Counted from the stretch's first letter, positions 34,050-45,879 are shown. The stretch: DNA of 64,000 nt from Telopea speciosissima (GCF_018873765.1 NC_057919.1:21802698-21866697); one strand, 5' to 3'. Numbers and translations are program-made. Notes: a model not told the origin generated them from the letters alone.

Positions 34050-34491
34050 TATAAAATATGCAAAATCTGCAGACTTATTTCATTAATAAAAGAGACGATC
34101 AAAGAGAATTATAGAGAGAATTTATAGATTTACAAATACAAATCCAAAGCATGCGGGAATAGATAGAATATACATAGAAAGTGTAGTTTTTTTTTGGTAA
34201 TTGGGAGCTTTACATATATATTTGATAGAAAGGGGGGGGGGGGATCGAACCGGGGAGGGGACAAGATACCAGCCAAGAGACTCGAACTCGAGACCTCTTG
34301 GTGAGCATGGGCATGAAGTGCACCACGGCTCACCAACTGAGCTAAGCAGTTGTTGGTGAAAGTGTAGTTTCTATAGGAAACCTATTACCGCATGCAAGAG
34401 TTTGAATGAGGAAATGAAGCTAAAAAAACCAAACACTGCAAGCGTGGAATGGAAGGCAACGATCTCCTCCACTAGATCTGATCCGCTAATA
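34050..34491 (-). repeat. 3' LTR of copia B, interrupted by a SINE
   Basis: Matches the 5' LTR over about 250 bp (shared GAAACCTATTACCGCATGCA and GATCTCCTCCACTAGAT). The difference is the 168-bp SINE plus one 13-bp duplication at 34177-34370. Confidence 0.85.
34190..34357 (-). mobile_element. tRNA-derived SINE, family S2, nested in the LTR
   Basis: On the minus strand: A-box-like TAGCTCAGTTGGTGAGCCG and B-box-like GAGTTCGAGTC, then a C-rich stretch and a poly(A) tail. Flanked by perfect 13-bp direct repeats GAAAGTGTAGTTT at 34177-34189 and 34358-34370. The layout resembles plant Au-type SINEs. Confidence 0.85.
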
Positions 34492-34497
34492 CTCCCC

Positions 34498-37066
34498 CTC
34501 AAAGGTGGAGCGTGAAGATTACGAACGGTCAACTTGGAGAGGAGAAAAAGGAATTGGTCACGCCCAAGAGCTTTGGTGAATATATCTGCAAGTTGCATGC
34601 TGGAAGAGACCTTAGAAGTAGCGATGCACCCAGATTGAATGCGTTCCCGAACAACATGGCAATCAATCTCGATGTGCTTGGTTCGTTCACGAAACACTAG
34701 ATTGGAAATAATATGGAGAGAGGCTTGATTATCGCAATAGAGACGCATGTGCCTAGTGTGATTAACGTTAAAATCACGTAACAAAGTGCGTAACCAGACA
34801 AGCTCACAGGTTGCCGAAGCTATAAACCGGTACTCGGCTTCAGCTGAGGAACGAGAAATGGTTTGCTGCTTCTTAGATTTCCAGGACAACGGGCTGCTAC
34901 CCAGGAATGTGATATACCCTGTGACAGATCGACGTGTGGATGGGCAGGCAGCCCAATTAGAATCTAAAAAGGCTGAAAGCTAAAGAGAACTAGTCGTCGA
35001 AAAAAATATCCCCGTGCCAGGGGAAGATTTTAGGTAGCGCAGGAGGCGAAGGGCGGCATCCCAATTGGGCTATCGGGGTTGATGCATGAATTGGCTTAAT
35101 GTGTTGACGACGTAGGTGATATCAGGTCTAGTAATGGTCAAGTAAATGAGACGACCAACGAGATGATAGTATGGTGATGGATCTATAAGGATGGGGCCAA
35201 TATCAACAGCCAGATGATGTTGTTGCGCCATAGGAAAGAAACGGGCTTGTTGGCCAGTAAACCAGCTTCGACTAGGATATCAAGAGTGTATTTCCACTGA
35301 TTGATAAATAAACCAGCTGCACTGCAAGCAACTTCGATGCCAAGAAAATATTTCAACGCGCCCAAGTCTTTAAGATGAAAGCGAACATGGAGGAAGGAAA
35401 TCAACACCTGAATGGCAACAAGATCATCCCCTGCAACTATTATGTCATCCACGTAAATAAGAACTGCAGTGTAGGTGGACTTGGTGGTCTTAACAAATAG
35501 AGAATAATCGGCCAAGGACTGCCGGAAACCTACAGATAATAGGGCACTGGTCAAGGTAGCGAACTAATTCCGAGAAGCTTGTTTAAGGCCATAAAGGGAC
35601 TTGTTAAGCTTGCAATAGCGAGTCTCCCCCTGTTTGCCATAACCGGGAGGCTGACGTATGTAAACGTCCTCATGAAGTGCACCATGGAGAAATGCATTAT
35701 TAACATCGAGTTGGCGGAGATGCCAACCACGAATAGCAGCAATGGCTAGAAGATTGCGAACAGTAACGAGCTTAGCGACCGGTGCAAAGGTGTCCGTATA
35801 GTCCAACCCTTCCTATTGAGTGTATCCCTTAGCAATGAGAAGTGCTTTGTAGCGCTCAATTGTACCATCAACTTCGTGTTTAACCTTGTAGATCCATTTG
35901 CAACCGATTAGAGATTTACCTATAGGAAGAGGCTGCAAAGACCAAATGTTATTCTACTCAAGAGCGGAAATTTCCGCCTCCATATAGCCGTTTGCCAGTG
36001 GGGATATTGTTTGGCATCATGGTAGGAGGTGGGTTCATGAGTGGAAGAGATGGCACTAAGGAAAGCAAAATGGTTAGACGAAAAATTTGAATAGGATAAT
36101 GTAGCAGTGATAGGGTAAGGGACAATACCTGTCACTAATGGGATGAGAGAGCGGGAACCTTGTGAAGAACCTACAGCAAAACAGATGTAGTCATTTAAAC
36201 GTAAAGGACGTGTGTGTTCTCTAACCGAACGCCAAGGAGAACTAGGGGAGCATAGTCGGCAGGAATGGGCTCGGGAGGTGAGGAGGGGTTAGAAGGAGTG
36301 ACGGGAGGAGGGGAGGTTGGAGGGGTGGGGGGAAGGGGAGATGGTGGGGCGGCGGCCGGCGATGGAGGAAAAGGGAGAGGGATATCGGGGGTGGGGAGGG
36401 GAATAACAGAAGGAGTGGTAGTGGAGAGGGGTGTGGGTTGATAAGGAAAAATAGATTCATGGAAAACTGCATTACGAGAGACAAATTGTTTCTGAGTGGT
36501 AAGGTAAAAAACACGGTACCCTTTTTGACCGTAGGGATAGCCCACAAAAACACATCGGATGGCACGAGGATCAAACTTGGTTTGGCCAGGTGCATGGTTA
36601 TGGGCGTAATAGAGACAACAAAAAAAATGCAAAGGTGATCATAATGGGGAGGGGAACCAAAAAGGAGTTCATGAGGGGATTTGCCATGAAGAGTGGGGGT
36701 GGGAATGCGGTTGATGAGGTAGGCGGCGGTAAGAATATAGTCACCCTAAAAACGTAATAGGAGATGGGCTTGGAAACGTAATGCACGGGCAACTTCTAGA
36801 AGATGGTGGTGCTTGCATTTGGCAACTCCATTCTGTTGGGGAGTGCCAACACAAGAATGTTGGTGAATGGTACCATTGGTAGAGAAGAAAAGTTGCATGG
36901 TTGAGAGAAAAATTCCAGCCCGTTATCAGTCCGGATACATTTTATTTTGATGTTGAATTGAGTGTGCACCATAGAGAAAAAATTAATGAGAATGGTATAT
37001 GTTTTAGATTTGTGGCGCATCAAATAAGTCCAAACACAACGCAAAAAATCATCAACAATGGTGAGG
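34498..37066 (-). pseudogene. copia B pol remnant (integrase, RT, RNase H)
   Basis: Starts at the deletion junction with integrase core (IFLTIVDDFLRCVWTYLM, then IRTDNGLEF near 36920). It continues with an integrase C-terminal and Pro-rich linker (36195-36632), reverse transcriptase ([13 protein letters not shown] near 35700, IYVDDIIVAGDD near 35450) and RNase H (SRSSAEAEY, CDNQASLHI, 34500-34889). Frames change several times with stops, for example near 35563 and 35810. Non-functional, yet the RT active-site YVDD is intact. Confidence 0.88.
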
Positions 37067-37313
37067 AAAATATGCAGACTTATTTTATTAATGTAAGAGA
37101 CGATTACAGAGAGAATTACAAAGAGAATTTATAGATTTACAAATACAAATCTAGAGCATGCGGGAATAAATAGAATATAGAAAGAGTAGTTTCAATAGGA
37201 AACCTATTACCGCATGCAAGAGTTTGAATGAGGAAAGGAAGCTAAAAAAAATAAACACTAAAAGTGTGAAATGGAAGGCAACGATCTCCTCCACTAGATT
37301 TGATCTGCTAATA
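37067..37313 (-). repeat. 5' LTR of copia B
   Basis: About 247 bp, starting TATTAGC at 37313 on the minus strand. The exact low-coordinate end is blurred because its TATTTT joins integrase sequence at the deletion. Confidence 0.8.
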
Positions 37314-37318
37314 CTATT

Positions 37319-37603
37319 AAAGCCTAAAGATATTGCAATACGTGACGAATCCTCGATTACGACTTTATACACTCATAGACTTAAAAATGGGCTAAGCTCT
37401 CCACACACGCCTAAAATCATGCCATACATAAGAAAATATGCCAAAGAACTAAAGCTAGCTTGTTTCTTTATAAGATTGATGATAAACTGATCCATTATCT
37501 AGGTTAAAACTAAGATTGTATCAATAGATTACAACATAAAAATACATCAATCTGAAAATTCAGCAATACTTACGTACTAACTAACATTGGGAAATAGTTT
37601 TTC
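37319..37603. other. 3' flank of PUP copy 2
   Basis: Between the copia B target site and the PUP copy 2 stop codon. Sequence next to the stop (AAATAGTTTTTCTTACACTT) is shared with PUP copy 1. No gene. Confidence 0.6.
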
Positions 37604-38760
37604 TTACACTTGTGATGATGGAGGATGGAGTCTAGGATTTTCTGATTCTGGAGTTTGATTGCTTTTCTTGTTTGCTTTGAGCTCACCATAGAAATAGGAA
37701 GCGAAACCCCATAATGACAGGGCGAGAGAAATTCCCTTCTCAGCTTTGAACGACTCTTGGAAAAAGAAAACGGCTAAGACCTCTGTGATTGGTAGTAGAG
37801 TGGTAATTATGATAGCAGCAAGTAATGAAGAACCATAAAAAATGACACCAATTGCTCCTAAGAAGAAGAACTGCCAAATGATTGCACTAAATACCACCAC
37901 CAAATAGTACTTGGCTTCCCCAAGTTCATACTCTCTTGCCTCTCTTGGAATAACCTGACAATTAGACAATGTAACATTAGCCACAAAAAAGAGTTAAAAA
38001 AATATATTACGAGTGATTAACCCTTTAATTCAATTGTTTTTTGACGGGTCCCACCCCCCTTGAGGGGAGGGAAACTTAATCCTAATGAGATTGTAACCTT
38101 ACTCCTTTTTTGTCTATTTTTATTTTCAAAATTCATTTTAGCTTTTTTTTTTGTCCATTTTTATTATTAAAAATCATTTTAGCTTAGAAATAAGATTGTA
38201 ACCTTACCCATATATCCGGTTTAAGTTGAAAGTCACTTATCATTAGGTCATTTTAAAAAGTTGTTGTTGTCCATATGTAATGACAAGATTATCCCTACAT
38301 TAAATAACTTTTGGGAATTAAACATGGGCAAAAAAGTAAGATGACAACTTCTTAGTTCACATACTTCTTAGAACGTTGCCTGGTCGAGTAGCACAATCCC
38401 TGAAACACAATTCGTAGTCTCAGATCGAATCACTCGATTTTGGTTGGCTAGGATCGGTATTGGCCGAGACCAATCCCGGTATTGATCTGATCCACTTGTA
38501 CAGACAGGTAAAAAGGTAAAACAAAAAATTGGGCTTTTACAAGAAAACATAGGTAAAAGTATCATATTTGTCCGAGTTTGGCCGATCCCAATCCAATCCA
38601 ACCGATACGAGATTACGAACCTTGCCATTAAATAATCACCCCATCCCCACTCGTACAAAATGAAAAATTCTCCTAATCGATAGCCCTGCATGTGCATTCT
38701 TTCATTGGACCCCACGCTAGTGCAAGGCCACACACATATGTGTAGAGAGAGAAAGAGAGA

Positions 38761-38797
<37 letters not shown>

Positions 38798-41068
38798 TCT
38801 AGATTTATGTAATTGGGTCAGATTCAGAACTTGAATTGGTGGTTAAACGTCAGGTTTAGTTTAGTTTTTAGCTGAACTTCTGCATCCACAAAACCACAAG
38901 AATCTACCAAAAAACGAACCTCGATCATGGCCTTTGGGATTTGAGCAGGGTGTTTGATTCTTTATGAAGGTGATTGGTAAAAAATCTTAGAATATACAAC
39001 TTTTGTGCGAACTCAAGAGACAACTGCGAATTTAGCCAAAAGAAAGGGAAAAAAAAAAGAGAAAAAAAAGAGAAGAGAACTACGAATTTGATTGAGTTTC
39101 CTTGAAAGCGTAGCTAATGAAATGGAATCTTTCAATTGTAATTTTAGCAAAACGAGGGAGGATAAAATAAGGAATGATCATATCAGAGCGGGTTTGAGAG
39201 TAGCTAAATCTGATACATGATAAGCTGTGAGAACGTTAATTGATATAGCATAGTCATGTGCAACAGAGGCCTTGGGATACGTCAATACGGAGGAGTGACT
39301 TAATTCAAATTGAAGGATTTAAAAGAAGCAAAGGCAAGCTTAATCATAAGATAATTAGTGAGTAAAGAAGCAAGGGCAGGTTTAGATAACTTAGGCCTAG
39401 CTTGTATCACGTATGACTTCAAATAAAGTTGATTGGAGAACAAGGATTTATGTAGCAAACCTCATTTAGTTGGGATAAGACTATTATGTTGCTATTGTTG
39501 TATTAAACTCTAGCTCAGTTGGCTGGAGGCATTGCTAGTTGAGTGCATGCTCCCCAGATGATCAAGGGATCGAATCTGCTGAATTGCATATTGTGCCAAA
39601 AAAGGCACCTCCTCCCCCTCCCCTTCCCATAGAACCTTTGTGTTGACACATGATCATGAAATCTAATAAATTGAATTTCATGATCAATGGTCAAGAATAT
39701 ATAAAAAGTTCAAGAAATAAAAAAGGAAAATTTTTTTTTTTTGAGACCCAATCAAACCGTAACATGGAGAATATTACAGTCAACAAAGGCTAAGTTTTGG
39801 GTGGCAAAGGTATAGGGTAGTCAGGTAGGGTGGATATTACAGGGTTTCCACTTCATTTGTCATTCAATTATTATTAGGACAAAAGATCTCTACTTGGTGG
39901 TGTTTTCTATTATTATTTTTTTAAATCTTCCTCCTAGTCCAATAATCTAACATAAACTTGATCTCATAGTTCTACTTTTTTTTTAAAAAGACAAAAAAAA
40001 AGGTTCTATACCAATGAACATTCTTGTTGGCCATCAAAATTTGGCAAGAAAGAAACATATAAAAGGAGAAAAAAGACGTCGGTAGAGATGAACTTAGGAT
40101 ATTCTTAGATACGGTTGGTTTGAAGTTTTAAATAGTAATCAAACAAGAGGCAAGTAGTCTAAAGTGGTAGTGACAATATCTAGAATTCAGACGAACCATG
40201 GGATTTTATTGGGGGTGATATGATTAAGCTTAATATATCTACCGTATCATTTGATTATGACTTGCTTAATTGGCCTTTTCCGTTGGAATCATGACACAGT
40301 GACACCATGATGATCACGTGGGTTTCGATCCTTTCTGTCTATCAGATTCACTTTCATATCTCCCCCACCTCAGAATATGAAAAACTTACTACCACTTGAA
40401 CATATGATCGATTTAGGTATTTGGCGGGTCTGGAAGGGGGTAGGACATGCATTTTATGGCCGGTAATGCCTTTGATCGAATGACCGGTAATAGAGTTGTA
40501 ATGCACATTGGAAGAGAGAGAGTTAAATGGGATTTTCGTCTTTTCAAGTGCAGCAATGGAATTTTTTTCCTCTCAGGTTTCTGTCCGGTCAGGTTTGTAG
40601 GTTTCTCTCATAGAGAGGGCAAAAGTGACAACCTCACCCCACCTGGGTAGTGTGTTCGGGCAGGGGGTGAGGTAGTCATTTCCGGCCTCCTATGAGAGGA
40701 ACCTATGAACCTGGCCGGGTAGGACACCTGAGAGGAGTTAGATTCGCAGTAATGCACCACACTTAAGAATTCAACCGTAAAAACATGGCAGTTGCATCTT
40801 TTTATCCTTTTAAGTGTTGAGTAGACGGTTGGATTCTCAAATGAGGTGCACTGGACAGTGCGATCAGTCTATCACACTTGAGAAGATAAAATCCTAAATT
40901 TCCTAGGTGGAGGGACATCCAGGTGTATAAGGGGGGCCATAGAATAGTTAGTAGCTAGTATGGGACTAAATTCCCAACACTCTTGCACATGTAGCAATAC
41001 GTACTACAACATGTGAATACGGTGAAAATCCGCTCTGATACCATGTAAAGGGAAGGACAACGTCGATG

Positions 41069-41101
<33 letters not shown>

Positions 41102-41881
41102 TACCTCGAAGTCTTTGGTGACGAGCATCCCTATTGTGCAGAAAAGAGTTGCAAAGATGGAAATAACTAACTGCATCTCCATAACGAGAGAGAAGGTAAT
41201 GGTCGGTCTGGCTTTCTTGTAAGTGAGCTCCACCATGGGCAGAACCAGCCCATACAACGCTGCCGCCGAGATGGTCATGAGAAAACCTATCAGATACTGC
41301 TTATTGGACTCATTAGCCGGGCGGTCACCGCTCGTATGGAGAGCGAGTACCACCGCGGCCACCGTTAATAAAGCAATGGAGTTGATAGAGTAAGGGGTGA
41401 ACCTTTGCCTAACCAGAAGAAAAGCAAAGAATGCAGTGAAGGCCAGCTGAGTTGCAATTATAAGGGAAGCAGTGGAAACAGGTAAACAGGACACGCCGTA
41501 GGAATAGAAGTAGTCATCCAATCCAGTGAGGACGCCGATGACGGCGCAGGCTATGAAGATGAAGGGCTTCATGAAGAAGAGTCTCGTGGCATCAGGTGAA
41601 TCTCCTCTTCCCTTGCTACGGCGGCGATACAAGTAAGAAGCCGCCAAAGGGAATAGAAGGACAGGCCAACCACCCGTCTCCAACCAGCTTGAGAACCAAA
41701 TTCGTTTGCCACCGCGCACGAAGTAGAGCCGTAGTAGAAGGGGTCCGCCACAGTTGCCGATGCCCAACATGGCACAGTTTAGCAGGAGGAGGCTTCTTTT
41801 GAGGGCTTTCTTTATCTTTGCATCCTCTTTCTTGACCATCTCTTGGTGGCTAATAACCTCCATACCAGGCTCCATCTCCAT
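37604..41881 (-). CDS. purine permease-like transporter, PUP copy 2 (two exons)
   Basis: Exon 1 spans 41881-41105 and exon 2 spans 37954-37604, joined in phase 0 (DFE|VIPRE) across a 3150-bp intron (GAG|GTACTC; GTCAG). The 375-residue product is a close paralogue of the gene at 30554-32771, with the same ten-helix PUP architecture and motifs (IGNCGGPLLLRLYF, LTGLDDYFYSYG, LLPITEVLAVFFFQE). It ends with a slightly longer tail (PRLHPPSSQV). Both exons are intact. The start ATG at 41881 follows a GA/CT microsatellite, as in copy 1. The longer intron is explained by repeat insertions: an RTE fragment, a SINE-like segment and fold-back F2. Tandem arrangement in the same orientation points to local duplication; the transported solute is unknown. 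Confidence 0.92.
38744..38794. repeat. (GA)n microsatellite
   Basis: About 50 nt of GA with AAA and GGG interruptions, in the PUP copy 2 intron. A separate pure (GA)n lies at 41077-41102 beside the exon 1 donor. Confidence 0.9.
39140..39510 (+). mobile_element. RTE-clade LINE 3' fragment in PUP copy 2 intron
   Basis: Degraded frames carry KIRNDHIRAGLRVA, HVQQRPWDTS and the 3' end GTTGCTATTGTTG, matching the order in the clearer RTE fragment at 24535-25375. Many stops. Confidence 0.65.
39513..39650 (+). mobile_element. possible tRNA-derived SINE
   Basis: A-box-like TAGCTCAGTTGGCTGGAGGC followed 60 bp later by B-box-like GGATCGAATCTG, then a C-rich stretch. No tail or duplication could be confirmed because it abuts the RTE end. 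Confidence 0.4.
40568..40737. repeat. fold-back element F2, copy 1
   Basis: Arms TCCTCTCAGGTTTCTGTCCG and the reverse of CACCTGAGAGGAG pair, with an inner CTCACCCCACC against GGGGGTGAGGTAG pair. A second copy is at 61835-62006. Confidence 0.8.
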
Positions 41882-43277
41882 GGCAATGGCTAGCCGGGGG
41901 AGAGAGAGAGAGAGAGAGAGAGAATTAATTGAGAGAGCACAAGTTGAAATTGCAACTAAAATATAATTTATTTGAGGAAAACGCAACTAAACTTTTGGGA
42001 ATAGAGACCACTCACTAAAATGCCAAATTAAGGTGGCTTGGATCATGGATGGTGCTTGGGGGAATCTCGATTTTGATATAATTAAGAGGTAATGTGATGA
42101 GATTGAGTTGAAAGATTGATGCCCTTTTTTTCTTTTTTCTTTTTTTTTAAATGTTTCTTGGGTAATCAAAATGAGAATTGAGACTTGAGATTTTGTTTGA
42201 TTGTAGAACCGTTTCTATCACACTTAATCCATTGACGCCCACTTGCTGTCTTTCTTTCGTATGGGATATGGTACGGTTGCCTTCTCTTGCCGTGGCTGGT
42301 TAAAACTTGTGGACCAGAGTTAGTATTCATGTTCTTTATAAAAACACCACCATAGAAGAAGGCACAGTTTTGGTACTCTTTAGCAGACTAACGCAGTGTT
42401 GTTCGGTACGCATTCTTGGGTGATAAAAATAGTTGTTTATATCTTCTGAGAATGTGAAATTGGCTTAGAATACATTCCAAGAATGCATACTAGGAGTCAA
42501 ACATGGCCGGGTTGGGCCTGGTTTTTTAATACCCTATCCAAACCCTGAGTCTCTTAGCTCAACCCAAGCCCAACTCGGCCCTAAGTCGGGTTAAGATATC
42601 TCAGCCCAGGCCCAATCCTGTCCGACTCAGCCCAGCCCAACCCGACCCTGATTGACCCTGATCAAGTCTGGTTTGGCCGGGTTGGCCCTAATTGATCCTG
42701 ATTTTTTTGTCATTTACTTCGTCCTAACGTTAAAAAAATGAGACACATGTGAATGGGTATTGGTTTGTTTCATACTTCATTGGCTATTAGACTTTTCTTT
42801 GGATTAAAAAACATAGCCCTCTCTTAAAATTGTAAATATTTTTGTTCAATAGATAATTAGCTTTTTTAATGGTAAACAAATAGATAATTAAATACTAGAC
42901 AAAAATTACAAAATGTAAACAATAAATTGTAAAGCATAACGTAACCCAAGGCCGGGCCAAGCTGGGTTGGGCTTAGCCCGAGGCCTCAACCCTGGCCCAA
43001 CCTGATTCTGACCCAGGGCCTGAAAATTTCAACCCTAATCCGCCCTCAAGGTTGAAAAATCTAGCACAAACCCTGTTTGGGCTCAGGGCAAGCTCAAGCC
43101 GACAGGGCCAAATTTATATCCCTAATGCATACCAAACACCTCCTATTGCAGTAGTCTCGTTCTATTAATCTATTCTACCAATTTGAGGAAGATGATTCTA
43201 AAATGCTTGGGTTTCTATAAGTTTTATCACCAGGTGATTCAATCATTCAATCTTTAAAAAATAAATTATCATTAATA

Positions 43278-43395
43278 CTAGGAGTGTGTGTTTATCTCTC
43301 TCCTCCTCAAAATAAGGGGCATATGTGTCTTTTCATATGGGGAGGAGAAATATAAACTCAGGGAATGCTGGCCTAGGCCACACTCTCGGACAAAG
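43278..43395. repeat. fold-back element F1, copy 2
   Basis: Shares ATCTCTCTCCTCCTCAAAA, ATATGTGTCTTTTCATATGG and GGCCACACTC with the clear copy at 61044-61190. Arms are partly decayed. Confidence 0.65.
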
Positions 43396-43860
43396 TTCAT
43401 TTTCCCTATTTTCTCATACATTTCAGGAAGTATAATATGAGGGAGCCCATAGACTTCATAGACCATACCTTCCCCTTTGCCTCTACCATAGGCTCTAAAC
43501 TTGTAAACTGATCTCTTAGCAAAAAACTTGTAAACTGATCTGAACAAAAAGAACGCTAACAGGGATCATGTCATAGATCAATTATTAAGGTTTCATATTC
43601 AAGTTCAAGTGACTCATCATTAATGTCTCTGTGGGTATTGGACTATGGTTATCTAATTATGGAACAGGATTGTGTGGTGACCCAAATAAGGTTTAATCAT
43701 ATTTTTTTGTTTTTGTTTTTGGATGCAAAGTACAAGACCCACTAGGGGTCAGACAAAGACACGAGGGGCCTAGACAAAGACCCACACAAGGGGCCCAATA
43801 AGCCTACTTATTCAAACTACAACTACTACAACTATATAGAAGGATGCGGTGTAGGAGGGT

Positions 43861-43983
43861 ACGAACGAATCCAGATCCTCTCCAATGACATTTAACTAGG
43901 AGAGTCGATCTAACACCATCCATAGGTGTTAAATCGACTCTGATGGTTAAATGTCATTGGAGAGGATCCGGGCTCGGTCGAAC
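43861..43983. repeat. fold-back element F5
   Basis: Near-perfect palindrome: GATCCTCTCCAATGACATTT on the left, AAATGTCATTGGAGAGGATC on the right, with a loop around ATCCATA. Confidence 0.85.
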
Positions 43984-44287
43984 ATCTGTCTTTGGATTTA
44001 CTGTTAGACAAATAATAAGATGGGCAAAAATATAAGACTCATCTGTTTTGTATGGCAGTTTGTATGTCACTGACATATCCTCGTATAAGTTGGAGAAGGG
44101 ATTGATAGCACCAATATCATCCTTTTGTATGATTTGAATCAATAAATTTATACTTGAGTTGAGTCGTACTAATCTACTGTCCAAGATAAAAACAACTCCA
44201 ATCACAAATAGTAGCATTCCAAGTCTGATTACAAATAGGAAATATTTTAAGGTAATATTCACTAATTCATTGACAAAGATACACTAC

Positions 44288-45146
44288 TGTTGCATCAAGA
44301 AATCCTTCGATGGTCCCTCGAGTGTCGTAACCTGTAAAAGGACCAGGGTGACAAAGGAGAACCGGTGTGGTTCCGGCCTAGGACTCTCCGATGTCTAAGT
44401 TAGATATCTCTGAGCAAACAGACGAATGAATAGAATTCAAGATGCCTCGATGGGCTAGCGTACCTTCCCTTTTATAGTGGAGTGTGGCGGTGTGGAGAGT
44501 CCTTGGGTAGCAGGGCTCTTCCTTGGTTGGTGGTCTCCCTAAGGGAGGTAGTGTTCCAGTAGCGTTGATGTCCTTAGTAGATAGACGCTTGTGCGTGGTG
44601 ATAAGATCTTTAATGTTTGAGTACGTCAGGATGATGTGACTCGTAGGCGGTGGCCTATAGTCCTTGAGACGGTGCGTGTCTTGTTGATGGCCGCGGTAGT
44701 GGTCTAGTTTTAGATCAGGTCTACATCCGAGTCCGCTCTGTACCCGAGGTCCACACCCGCAGGGCCGCTCCTGGTGAGGCCGCTCCTGATGAGGCCGCTC
44801 CTGATGAGGCCGCGCCTGCGAGGCCGCTCCTGGTGAGGCCACGCCTGGTGAGGTCGCCCCTGGAGACTGCGCCTGTGAGGCCGCGCCTGTGAGGTTGCGC
44901 CTGGAGGCTGCGCATGTGAGGCCGCGCCTGTGAGGTAGCACCTGTGTGGTCACGCCTGGTGAGGCCGCGCCTGTGAGGTTGGGCCTAGTGAGGCCACGCC
45001 TGTGAGGCCGCGCCCGTGAGGTCGATCCTATGAGTGTGTTTACGGTTCATGTCTGAGCTGGTCCTCCTCCGGGCCTGGGACGGCCCACCCCTTAGACCTA
45101 GACACGTGGCGGCTCCCGATTGATCAGTACAATTTTGAGTTTATCA
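44288..45146 (-). repeat. 3' LTR of the Tat element
   Basis: 859 bp, with the same ends as the partner LTR. The length difference is partly due to copy number in the minisatellite at 44756-45030. Confidence 0.9.
44756..45030. repeat. LTR minisatellite, about 15-18-bp unit
   Basis: Variants of GAGGCCGCGCCTGGT repeat many times; the same array with different unit order is at 57236-57440 in the other LTR. It yields artificial open frames rich in QERPH. Confidence 0.85.
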
Positions 45147-45879
45147 TTTGCCCCTTACTCTCTTGGAACGGAGTGTTCAAGAGAGTAAAGTTTTCATATG
45201 GTGAGGGGCTTGTCACGAATAAGCTTCTCTTGAAGGGTGTACCTGTGAGTCCTCTGGTGAAGTGGGAGAGGTCATGGGTTCCAACCCCTCTCTTTACACC
45301 TTTTTGTTTATTTTTTGGTAGGTATATATCTCCTTTCCTCTCTCTTCCTATTTCACTTTTCACTTCTTACTTTCTCTCATCATCTCTTTCTTGTCTTTTG
45401 CTTTTCACCTTTTCTGCTTTTCTGAAACCTTTTCTCTTCCTTGCATTTAGCCTTGGTTTTTTGTGCCCCCCCAAGTGTTTGCTTTTGAGTGGCTAAGGAT
45501 GGTGTGACCTCTTGTTGGTCTTCTTGTTCTCTCTTGGCCATTGGCTTTTGCTTGGCTTGGTAGCTTACCTACTATTGCCTTTGGTGCATGTCATTGCTTG
45601 TGTCTTGACGTCACGCTTGTCGTGGCCACGCTCAAAGCCTGTGCCTGTTCGAGGTCTCACCTGAGGTTGTGCCCCGTCCGAGTCCGTGCTTGAGGTAGCG
45701 CCCGTCCGAGACCGCGCCTAGTTGAGGTGTGGAAGCCTTCTTCTCTGTCATAATTTTTTTTTTTAATCCCTCTCATGGATTTGCTGGTTGATTGTTGCAG
45801 CTTGTCTTTTCCCTTCCAGCGCTAGCCACTTGCCTTTGGGAGATTACTCTCTCAGTAAGTAATATACTCCATTATTGTC

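Larger units (their letters stand above)
34050..37313 (-). mobile_element. Ty1/copia retrotransposon B, internally deleted, TA...TA ends
   Basis: Two related LTRs (34050-34491 and 37067-37313) bound a copia pol read on the minus strand, flanked by the 5-bp duplication CTATT (34045-34049 and 37314-37318). With that duplication, the LTRs start TATTAG and end TTTATA on the coding strand, instead of TG...CA. Such TATA-type termini are a known rare class, mostly in Copia. A PPT (CTTTGAGGGGGAG) precedes the 3' LTR. Gag, protease and the primer-binding site are missing: the 5' LTR runs straight into integrase. Confidence 0.87.
41882..44282. other. 5' flank of PUP copy 2 with a third-unit remnant
   Basis: Contains GGGCC/CCCAAC-rich low-complexity text (42500-43090). 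Segments at 43180-43265 and 43470-43680 match the 3' flank of PUP copy 1, although they lie 5' of copy 2. That is the position expected for the 3' flank of a further tandem unit whose PUP coding region is gone. No intact gene. Confidence 0.5.

Noticed and set aside
34190..34357. tRNA gene
   Set aside because: A and B boxes are present, but there is no cloverleaf; direct repeats and poly(A) show a SINE.
44378..44953. Long minus-strand frame rich in QERPH repeats
   Set aside because: Produced by the LTR minisatellite; no domain, and the phase is a consequence of unit length.
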